NCBI GenBank assembly: GCA_003511885.1
Contig: DOIX01000430.1
Coordinates: 4,074-10,575, forward strand
DNA from: Cyanobacteria bacterium UBA11153
Lineage (GTDB): Bacteria; Cyanobacteriota; Cyanobacteriia; Cyanobacteriales; Coleofasciculaceae
Direction of reading: 5' to 3'
DNA: 6,502 nt
The position numbers and the translations under genes were made by a program. Each line of letters begins with the position of its first letter. Position 1 is the first letter of the stretch. Of this stretch, positions 1-5,668 are shown piece by piece. The notes under the pieces are model-generated. The model was not told the origin of the DNA, did no database searches, and saw only the letters and a program-made list of their open reading frames with translations.

Positions 1-8
1 ATGCTCCA

Positions 9-53
9 GCGAGGAAGATGCTCGCACTACATCATATATAGCGAGCATCTCGC
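9..53. repeat. Inverted repeat of two small palindromes past the last gene
   Basis: A perfect 10-bp inverted repeat (agatgctcgc at 16-25, gcgagcatct at 41-50) encloses a 15-base AT-rich loop. Each arm is also part of a smaller hairpin: gcgag/ctcgc at 9-13 and 21-25, and gcgag/ctcgc at 41-45 and 49-53. It lies about 60 bases past the stop of the 577-residue permease. No run of T follows on the minus strand, so a terminator function is only a weak possibility. The rest of 1-113 shows nothing recognisable. Confidence 0.7.
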
Positions 54-113
54 TCACGCTGATAAAATGCGTAATTCCCGTACAAACTAATCTTCATACA
101 CCATTTTAAACAA

Positions 114-1847
114 CTAAATTTTCTTCTCACCAAACATTATCTTTGATTGAGATGCACTAAGCCTTCGCAACTGCACAACTAGCCGCCAAATTAACACCCC
201 AAAGATAATTCCCTCAACCGCCAATAGTTGGATAAATAACGTGGGTGAAGGCGACTCAAATCCATACCCAGGTAAAACCGTAAACAACCACAAACTACTC
301 CAATCACTTTCAGGATAGTATAGTATAGAGAGAAGAATCAAAATCAATGGCGGGAAAGTCATTACACCAGTAATAGTTGCCGCTGCCCAAAGTCCCCGTT
401 TAGGAGATGGCATTAACAGAAGTAATTGCGCCAGTGCTGCATAAATCAATATAATTGTCTCATATAACATCAAATACCATAATTCTTCCTGCTTTTGTGG
501 AAAATCTCCACCCCAAACTAGAATTGCAATCGCAATCGGGATGCTGGCAATTATTAAATTAATCGCAATTGCCAAAATAGAAGGAGTCTTGTGCCCGGAG
601 ATTAAATCTTTTAGCAATGAATAATTAGTCACCTTGGGATGCTGATATCGCGCCCAATCTAGTAAAGTTTGGCGCTGTGGGGATAGTGCCGCAATTAAAC
701 CGAGAAAAAATATTAGATGCAAAACTAGGAAATAATCTAGGTTATCTGGTATAACATGACTATCGTGGATAAACTTAGACAAGCCTTCATCTCCCAGAGA
801 TTGTAAAGCAAAGCCGAGGGGAAATATTATCCAGCAAGCTGTAAATAAATAACTCTGTTGCTTGCTTAACATTGTGGTTTGAGGATTGCGGAAGCGACGA
901 TTTAATGCTTCTCCAATCCAATAAGTCCATAAAGCATAGTTTAGCAGTGCTAAAATTGCTACACCTAAACCAGTGTGCCCCAAAGGTAAGTGAAACCATT
1001 GCCAACTTTGGATTTCTCCGTGAGAGAAAGGATAATTGTATGGGGTATCAGTCTGACTAATAAAATAGGGTAGTAATATTGAGGGACAAAACAAAGTTAA
1101 CCAATCCCATGGGCTATTTTCGATATCTTGGAAATTAGCGATATACAAGAATCCTAAAATCGCCCCACTGCCCAACCATGATTGAAACCCACTAAACCAG
1201 GAAGTAAATAAGCTAAATAATAAAGAGCCACTATAGAAAAAGGCAGCAGCCCCAATTAAAAGTACCCAAAAACTGATAATTTCAGTCAAAGAAATATCGC
1301 CAGATAATCCAGCAAAAACATATAAAGGAATAGCCAGCGCTACAGCTATATATAGTAAAATGGGCACGCCTAGCAATTTCCCCAACCAAATATTTTGCCC
1401 AGATTGGGGGCTAAGTCTGATCAAATTGAGACTGCCACTACCTTCTTCTTTGCTTAAGTCGCGAATCAGAATGTAACTCCCTGCAACTAACAGGGCAAAC
1501 ATGGCGAATACACTTATCCCCACAAAAAAATCTTGCCACCACAGTTGCCAATTGATAATCAAATTCCCTATTTTATCTGTGACGCAGAAAGTATTAGAGT
1601 TAGGACAGCCATGGTCAATCGGACAGCCTTGGAAATTTTTAGGCCGAGTACCGATACAATATCTGTGGAAATCTTTGTAATGCTGGAAAACTGGTAAAAG
1701 ACTGCGATAGTAAAGGTACAGGAAAAACTGACAGATGAGAGATACGGCAGATGCGATCGCAATATTCTTATATTTTAGCCTGCCTTTGACTTCCCGCCAC
1801 ACTTGCGGATTCCACTCACCGATTCTATCTAGCCAATTTTCTAGCAT
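114..1847 (-). CDS. ABC-2-type permease with cysteine-rich first loop (577 aa)
   Basis: This is the third membrane subunit, last in the row. The N-terminus (NPQVWREVKG, 13-22) is followed by helix 1 at about 28-47. A loop of about 60 residues, presumably outside the cytoplasmic membrane, carries four cysteines (64, 75, 81, 88) with two GCP motifs. Helix 2 is at about 106-128. The cytoplasmic segment GSGSLNLIRLSPQS (136-149) is less basic than in the paralogues, which have RRGTLNF or RKGTLNF. GKLLGVP (156-162), LSKQQSY (327-333), LSPQRQTLLDWARY (388-401) and PKRGLW (482-487) follow, with about 10-12 hydrophobic segments overall. It shares with the 616-residue permease an outside WWQ motif before helix 2, a WLGSG segment, and a (D)WLxLFxPSxxLPY segment. 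The ATG at 1845-1847 has GGGAG ten bases upstream. No other gene follows within the 113 bases left, so this may be the last gene of the operon. Confidence 0.9.
   Translation of the reverse strand: MLENWLDRIGEWNPQVWREVKGRLKYKNIAIASAVSLICQFFLYLYYRSLLPVFQHYKDFHRYCIGTRPKNFQGCPIDHGCPNSNTFCVTDKIGNLIINWQLWWQDFFVGISVFAMFALLVAGSYILIRDLSKEEGSGSLNLIRLSPQSGQNIWLGKLLGVPILLYIAVALAIPLYVFAGLSGDISLTEIISFWVLLIGAAAFFYSGSLLFSLFTSWFSGFQSWLGSGAILGFLYIANFQDIENSPWDWLTLFCPSILLPYFISQTDTPYNYPFSHGEIQSWQWFHLPLGHTGLGVAILALLNYALWTYWIGEALNRRFRNPQTTMLSKQQSYLFTACWIIFPLGFALQSLGDEGLSKFIHDSHVIPDNLDYFLVLHLIFFLGLIAALSPQRQTLLDWARYQHPKVTNYSLLKDLISGHKTPSILAIAINLIIASIPIAIAILVWGGDFPQKQEELWYLMLYETIILIYAALAQLLLLMPSPKRGLWAAATITGVMTFPPLILILLSILYYPESDWSSLWLFTVLPGYGFESPSPTLFIQLLAVEGIIFGVLIWRLVVQLRRLSASQSKIMFGEKKI
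1753..1760. repeat. HIP1 octamer GCGATCGC
   Basis: Exact site in the helix 1 coding region of the 577-residue permease. Supports a cyanobacterial origin. Confidence 0.8.
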
Positions 1848-1857
1848 GAGTTAGATT

Positions 1858-1862
1858 CTCCC
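1858..1862 (-). promoter_or_regulatory. Ribosome binding site GGGAG of the 577-aa permease
   Basis: GGGAG is ten bases from the ATG at 1847. It lies just past the foot of the 1875-1941 hairpin, leaving it single-stranded when that hairpin is folded. Confidence 0.65.
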
Positions 1863-1874
1863 TATATCCTTCGT

Positions 1875-1941
1875 GTTTGTAGTAGGCACTTTAGTGCTTC
1901 AAAAGCTTATCATTTCAGGCACTAAAGTGCTTACTACAAAC
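1875..1941. repeat. 25-bp hairpin built from two inverted copies of the same repeat
   Basis: Positions 1875-1899 pair with 1917-1941 over 25 bp without an unpaired base on the + strand. The only non-Watson-Crick pairs are G1885-T1931 and T1898-G1918. A C-C mismatch and three more A-T pairs extend it towards the loop. The right arm and its flank (1919-1947) match array copy 3 and the next unit (3607-3635) at 28 of 29 positions. The hairpin lies 20 bases past the stop of the 502-residue permease and 27 bases before the start of the 577-residue permease. It has no T-run after it, so it does not look like a classical terminator. A role in transcript processing or partial attenuation is possible but only inferred. 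Confidence 0.9.
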
Positions 1942-1961
1942 CTGTTTATACAAGTGCGATG

Positions 1962-3470
1962 CTACTGGACATGATATAACTGCTTAGTGGCAGATTCTCC
2001 TACACGCTGCAAGTGTTTAGTCAAATATAAATTCGTCCCCACCATTAGCGCCCATTGCCCTAAAAGACTAAAGAAAATAGTAACCATGGATGCTTTTTCT
2101 AACAGCATCCAACCGGAGCCAAATGCAGAAAACATCCACAAACCAGGCACTTTATTTTCCAGTGGTAACAAGAGGAAAATGGGCAATAAAATTACCAAAC
2201 TCAAGACACTTAATGCCCAAGCCCCACTATTACCCCGTTTGCTCAAAAAGACTAACTGAGCCAAGACAGCGTAAAACCAGATTAAATTCGCACTGAGCAG
2301 CAAACCTGCGATCGCCTTAATTTTATCCTCAACCGTCGCATTAAATAACAAAACCCAGGGTAACCAGATTGCACCAGTCATCGCCAGATTTAAAGCAATC
2401 GCCATCGTTGCGGGACTTCTTTTCCCTTTAATCCAATCTAACCATGACTTGGCACTATTAAATCGATCGTATCGCGCCCAATCCAGTAATTGTTGCCGTT
2501 GCGGAGAAATACCATAGATAACACACAGCAACAAGATTAAACTGATAACCGAAACTCCGAAAAGACAACCAAATAAAAGATTACTATCTGGAACACTATT
2601 ATTTACTTGCGACCAAAATAATCCCAGTAACCAAATCTGAAAGCTCCCTACTAACCAATAACTTTGCTCCTTACTTAGCATCGTACCATAAGGATTGCGG
2701 AATAATCGATTAGCCGCTACCCACAGCCAGTAACTAGCCACACTAACTGTAATTAGCATCCAGAGATTGAGCGATATCATACGATTGCCCAGACTAAAAA
2801 CGAACCACCCCCAATCTCCTAAATCATTGTAAGTAAGACTATTCCAATCTAACTGAAACTCTAATAAACCAATAAATGAACTTCCCAACCACGCCCCTAA
2901 AAAACTGCTAGCGATAGCTTGATAAGGAGCTTGAGTTAAACTCACATTGAGAAGGGCTGCACAGGATAAAAATCCAGAGGCAGCAACAATCAGAGCATAA
3001 AAAGCAATTATCCAACTTACAGGGACACCTGCGGCAATTCCTGCACCTACATGTAAAGGCATAGCTAACAAGATACCCAGATAAACCAAGCAGGGTACTC
3101 CCAGGATTTTACCCAGTAAAATATTTTCGCTCGATTGGGGACTTAAGCGAATAAAATTTAGGGTCCCTTTGCGCCTTTCTCTTACTACATCGGCTACGAG
3201 AGTGTAGACTCCTATAGAAAATAGAGTTAAGGGAAATATCCAATCAAGGGTTCTAAATATAGGCAACCAATCGTAGTGCCATAATGTTCTCGTACAAATG
3301 CCTTTTTTATAAGTACAAGTTGTCTCAGAAAAAGCTAGTAAAAGAGAACCTTGTATTAATAGAGAAGCACTTAATACATATATAAGATTACGCCCTGTCA
3401 GATGTCCTTTTAATTCCCGCCATAACTGCGGATTCGAGTCTCCAATTCTATCGATCAATTTAGCTAACAT
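1962..3470 (-). CDS. ABC-2-type permease, shortest and most divergent paralogue (502 aa)
   Basis: This is the second membrane subunit of the locus. It begins with a cytoplasmic NPQLWRELKG motif (13-22) and helix 1 at about 28-47. A short outside loop carries Cys52 and Cys59, and helix 2 is at about 76-94. Then come KGTLNFIRLSPQS (101-113), GKILGVP (120-126), LSKEQSY (265-271) and ISPQRQQLLDWARY (321-334). Roughly 10-12 hydrophobic segments are expected. Compared with its two neighbours it lacks most of the loop after helix 1. It also lacks the stretch after about residue 205 where the others have a (D)WLxLFxPSxxLPY segment. Its C-terminal tail (LQRVGESATKQL) resembles that of the 616-residue protein (LQQAGKSETQAL). 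Start chosen: the ATG at 3468-3470 has AGGAG nine bases upstream. An in-frame TTG six bases earlier (3474-3476) would leave only three bases to the same site, so it is less likely. Stop TAG. It probably belongs to the same transcription unit as its neighbours, although both flanking gaps contain repeat hairpins. Confidence 0.9.
   Translation of the reverse strand: MLAKLIDRIGDSNPQLWRELKGHLTGRNLIYVLSASLLIQGSLLLAFSETTCTYKKGICTRTLWHYDWLPIFRTLDWIFPLTLFSIGVYTLVADVVRERRKGTLNFIRLSPQSSENILLGKILGVPCLVYLGILLAMPLHVGAGIAAGVPVSWIIAFYALIVAASGFLSCAALLNVSLTQAPYQAIASSFLGAWLGSSFIGLLEFQLDWNSLTYNDLGDWGWFVFSLGNRMISLNLWMLITVSVASYWLWVAANRLFRNPYGTMLSKEQSYWLVGSFQIWLLGLFWSQVNNSVPDSNLLFGCLFGVSVISLILLLCVIYGISPQRQQLLDWARYDRFNSAKSWLDWIKGKRSPATMAIALNLAMTGAIWLPWVLLFNATVEDKIKAIAGLLLSANLIWFYAVLAQLVFLSKRGNSGAWALSVLSLVILLPIFLLLPLENKVPGLWMFSAFGSGWMLLEKASMVTIFFSLLGQWALMVGTNLYLTKHLQRVGESATKQLYHVQ
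2308..2315. repeat. HIP1 octamer GCGATCGC
   Basis: Exact site within the C-terminal third of the 502-residue permease gene. Confidence 0.8.
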
Positions 3471-3479
3471 TGGCAAAAT

Positions 3480-3484
3480 CTCCT
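3480..3484 (-). promoter_or_regulatory. Ribosome binding site AGGAG of the 502-aa permease
   Basis: AGGAG is nine bases from the ATG at 3470 but only three from the upstream in-frame TTG at 3476. This is why the protein is called from ATG (MLAKL) and not from TTG. Confidence 0.75.
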
Positions 3485-3500
3485 TTATTTTATTTAGTTA

Positions 3501-3559
3501 GTAGTGGGTACTTCAGTGCCTGAAAATCCTGTATTTGTTTGTACTAAAGTGCTTACTAC
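3501..3559. repeat. Inverted partner of the array, forming a 19-bp imperfect stem
   Basis: A degenerate copy of the repeat in the opposite orientation begins at gtagtgggtac (3501). Positions 3501-3519 can pair with 3541-3559 of the first array unit. In + strand terms there are fourteen Watson-Crick pairs, four G-T wobbles (3506/3554, 3507/3553, 3509/3551, 3518/3542) and one C-A mismatch (3514/3546), with a 21-base loop. It ends about 30 bases upstream of the start codon of the 502-residue permease. Confidence 0.8.
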
Positions 3560-3698
3560 GAATCTGTTTGTTTGTACTAAAGTGCTTACTACGAACTTGT
3601 TTGTTTGCACTAAAGTGCTTACTACGAACCTGTTTGTTTGCGCTAAAGCGCTTACTACGAACCTATTTGTTTGCGCTAAAGCGCTTACTACGAACTTG
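3534..3698. repeat. Five tandem copies of a 33-bp palindrome-bearing repeat
   Basis: Five contiguous units of exactly 33 bp start at 3534, 3567, 3600, 3633 and 3666. Each reads tttgtttg, then a 12-bp near-palindrome, then ttactacgaa and a short variable tail (tctg, cttg, cctg, ccta, cttg). The palindromic core is gtactaaagtgc in copies 1 and 2, gcactaaagtgc in copy 3, and gcgctaaagcgc in copies 4 and 5. The array fills most of the gap between the first and second permease genes. No unique spacers lie between the units. Because 33 is a multiple of three, both strands stay open in some frames, but these are repeat artefacts, not genes. The family also appears at 1875-1941. It resembles the GTAGT-plus-palindrome intergenic repeats of filamentous cyanobacteria (recalled, not searched). 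Confidence 0.95.
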
Positions 3699-3715
3699 TA
3701 TATAACAAGCAACAA

Positions 3716-3729
3716 CCAATAACCAATAA
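3716..3729. repeat. Two tandem copies of the heptamer ccaataa
   Basis: Perfect 7-bp units at 3716-3722 and 3723-3729 lie between the stop of the 616-residue permease and the 33-bp array. They resemble the short tandemly repeated heptamers of cyanobacteria, but two copies are a thin basis. Confidence 0.4.
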
Positions 3730-3736
3730 CAGTCAA

Positions 3737-5587
3737 CTAATTACCAATCAAAGCCTGTGTTTCTGACTTCCCTGCTTGTTGTAATCGCCGAGTTAACTGT
3801 ATATTCAATAAAGCTAAAACAGAAAACTCAAACAGCAATCCTATCAAAGTACTTGTCGTAGTACTATATTCTATGCCTGCCCAAGGAAAAGTCGAAAAGA
3901 GCCAAACTTGTGGGGCTGTTGAAGCATGAAGTCCAGTTATTTCCATGATAAATGGTGGCAAACCAAATATTGCAGCTACAGTACCAGCAGTCCATAAAGA
4001 TCGTTTCGGAGTTTTCATCATCAGCATTAGCTGAACAAGTGTAGCGCAAATCATCGTTAAAGTAACAGAGAAAGCCACCCCTAAAATAAAGTGAAATTTA
4101 TTGATATCGGGAGTAGGGAATAGTATAATCCCAACTAACAAAGGAATAGTTGCGATCGCTAAATTCATCCCAATTGCCCCTACCGCTGGGCTTTTCTCCC
4201 CAATCAGCAAATCTCGGACTAATTTACTACCCCAAAATCCCTTACCTTCATTACTCCCTCCCCGACGATAACGCGCCCAATCCTGTAAGGTTTGGCGTTG
4301 CGGCGACAGGATGGCGATTAAACCGCCAAAGAGGAAGAGATGGAAAAGAGCAATACAAGCAATCGCATCACTTCCCGAATAATAGAAATCGCTTTTATCT
4401 GGATAATTTTGCGCCGTTAATCCTAATACGATTACTTCAAAACAAAGCACCAACCAATAACTCTGGCGCTTACTCAAAACCGTAGTATTCCCATCATAAA
4501 AGCGGCGATTTAAACCTTGCCAAATCCAACCCGTCCATAAAGCATAATTCAGGATTGCGAACAGCGCCAAAGTAATCCCAGCCTTACCCACAGGTAAGTA
4601 AAGCCATTGTAAATATTCTACACGATCGTGACCAAAAGGAAGGGAACCATATCTCTGATAATCAAGCTGATTAAACAGATAAGGCAAAACAACCGAAGGA
4701 GAAAACAAATTCAGCCAATCACCTGAAGTAAGATTGACTTGTTTAGTATTCGCTACACACAAAAAGCTAAAAACTATCCCACTCCCCAACCAAGCTTGAA
4801 AACCCCCCAACCAAGGACAAACCAAAGCAAATAACAAAGCCGCACTATAGAAAAATCCACAACCAGCCACCAACACAACCCAGAAACTCACAATCTCCAG
4901 CAGCGGCATATTTGCCGACAAACCCACCCACAAATGCAAAGGCAACATCAAAGCCGCCGCCAAATAAAGCAAGATGGGAACCCCTAACAACTTGCCCAAC
5001 AAAATACTATGAGCAGATTGAGGACTAAACCGCAAAAAATTCAGCGTACCCCGTCTTTCCTCACCAGACAAATTACTGATGAGCATATAAGTCCCCACCA
5101 CCAACAGAATGAACAAAACCGTCACCCCAATCCAGGCAAATATATGACCATATAAATTCTGCCACCAAAGCACCATATCAATTTGGTCTTGAGGACATTG
5201 ATAATTATGAGCAATTGGTTGCAATTCTAATATTTTCGTCTTAACAACATCAATTTGTTCCTTCACTTCCCGCAACTTTACCGCATCAAACTCCTTCGGG
5301 CCACTATAAAGATTAAACTGAGATTGTAAATCCCGATATTGTCCCTGTAACCGATTAAACTCAGCTTGTGCCCCGATAACGCGATCGCGCAAATGGCAAA
5401 AAGGCTCCTGTATCGAATAATACTCATCCCCACTCAAAACCCGATCCAACTTACCAGCACCATGTAAAAAAGCAAACAAATAACCCAGCAAAGCCCCCCC
5501 CACCGAGATCGCAACATTCCGCACATTCCACCGCCCCTTCACCTCCCGCAACAACTGCGGATTCCAATCCATAAAACCCAGCAACAT
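3737..5587 (-). CDS. ABC-2-type permease with extracytoplasmic coiled-coil insert (616 aa)
   Basis: This is a polytopic membrane protein, probably the first permease of the exporter whose ATPase lies just upstream. The N-terminus (NPQLLREVKG, 9-18) is basic and probably cytoplasmic. Helix 1 is at about 24-43. A long hydrophilic insert (about 45-145) follows, with heptad-like helices at about 64-92 and 100-123 separated by a Gly-Pro turn and bracketed by Cys64 and Cys131. Helix 2 is at about 148-170. The cytoplasmic motif RRGTLNFLRFSPQS (178-191) and GKLLGVP (198-204) resemble the GT-x-LL-x-SP-x-S...GK segment of ABC-2 permeases. Further hydrophobic segments give roughly 10-12 helices in all. 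Family motifs seen in all three local paralogues include LSKRQSY (371-377) and LSPQRQTLQDWARY (427-440); PKRSLW (527-532) recurs closely in the 577-residue protein. Start chosen: the ATG at 5585-5587 has GGAGG nine bases upstream, whereas the internal Met6 would be too far from it. The closest local relative is the 577-residue permease. Function beyond export is not recognisable. Confidence 0.9.
   Translation of the reverse strand: MLLGFMDWNPQLLREVKGRWNVRNVAISVGGALLGYLFAFLHGAGKLDRVLSGDEYYSIQEPFCHLRDRVIGAQAEFNRLQGQYRDLQSQFNLYSGPKEFDAVKLREVKEQIDVVKTKILELQPIAHNYQCPQDQIDMVLWWQNLYGHIFAWIGVTVLFILLVVGTYMLISNLSGEERRGTLNFLRFSPQSAHSILLGKLLGVPILLYLAAALMLPLHLWVGLSANMPLLEIVSFWVVLVAGCGFFYSAALLFALVCPWLGGFQAWLGSGIVFSFLCVANTKQVNLTSGDWLNLFSPSVVLPYLFNQLDYQRYGSLPFGHDRVEYLQWLYLPVGKAGITLALFAILNYALWTGWIWQGLNRRFYDGNTTVLSKRQSYWLVLCFEVIVLGLTAQNYPDKSDFYYSGSDAIACIALFHLFLFGGLIAILSPQRQTLQDWARYRRGGSNEGKGFWGSKLVRDLLIGEKSPAVGAIGMNLAIATIPLLVGIILFPTPDINKFHFILGVAFSVTLTMICATLVQLMLMMKTPKRSLWTAGTVAAIFGLPPFIMEITGLHASTAPQVWLFSTFPWAGIEYSTTTSTLIGLLFEFSVLALLNIQLTRRLQQAGKSETQALIGN
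4152..4159. repeat. HIP1 octamer GCGATCGC
   Basis: Exact site in the 616-residue permease gene, in the membrane helix after the DWARY motif. Confidence 0.8.
5381..5388. repeat. HIP1 octamer GCGATCGC
   Basis: Exact site in the 616-residue permease gene, at the start of the coiled-coil insert. A related gcgatcgatcgc is at 6394-6405 in the ATPase gene. Confidence 0.8.
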
Positions 5588-5596
5588 AACAAAAAA

Positions 5597-5601
5597 CCTC
5601 C
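5597..5601 (-). promoter_or_regulatory. Ribosome binding site GGAGG of the 616-aa permease
   Basis: GGAGG lies nine bases before the ATG at 5587 and about 24 bases before the internal Met6 codon. It therefore supports the MLLGF start rather than the MDWNP start. Confidence 0.8.
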
Positions 5602-5612
5602 AAAAAAAGTTT

Positions 5613-5645
5613 GCGCCCTTTGCGCCTTCCTTCGCGCCCTTTGCG
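5613..5645. repeat. Short direct repeat gcgccctttgcg between ATPase and first permease
   Basis: Two exact 12-bp copies (5613-5624 and 5634-5645) are spaced 21 bp apart in a tract of gcgcc/tttgcg words. On the minus strand it reads as CGCAAAGG-type repeats between two T-runs. It occupies most of the gap just upstream of the permease ribosome binding site. Similar CGCAAAG tracts are familiar between cyanobacterial genes (recalled, not searched). Confidence 0.75.
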
Positions 5646-5668
5646 TTAAAAAAAATCCAACGCCACCA

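Noticed and set aside
1875..1941. Rho-independent terminator between the second and third permease genes
   Set aside because: The stem is long, but no T-run follows on either strand, and the next gene starts 27 bases later with its own ribosome binding site. It belongs to a repeat family seen elsewhere in the window.
1987..2296. Two overlapping + strand open frames (90 and 68 residues)
   Set aside because: They lie antisense within the 502-residue permease gene, have no family-like features, and their residues mirror the codons of the real gene.
3471..3476. TTG start of the 502-residue permease, giving a 504-residue protein
   Set aside because: It would leave only three bases to AGGAG. The ATG at 3470 has a normal nine-base spacing and matches the N-termini of the paralogues.
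3534..3698. CRISPR array
   Set aside because: The units are contiguous with no unique spacers, copies differ from each other, and no cas gene is nearby.
3494..3736. Open frames of 80 and 72 residues on both strands over the tandem array, encoding 11-residue peptide repeats
   Set aside because: The frames exist because the 33-bp unit is divisible by three and lacks stops. They lack convincing ribosome binding sites and one starts at a TTG, while compensatory changes follow base pairing rather than protein sequence.
4150..4485. A 111-residue + strand open frame
   Set aside because: It is antisense to conserved motifs of the 616-residue permease and shows no plausible domain or start signal.
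5646..5662. Terminator after the ATPase gene (gcgtt/aacgc around a T-run)
   Set aside because: The T-run lies in the loop, not after the stem, and the stem is only about five pairs, so it does not have terminator form.
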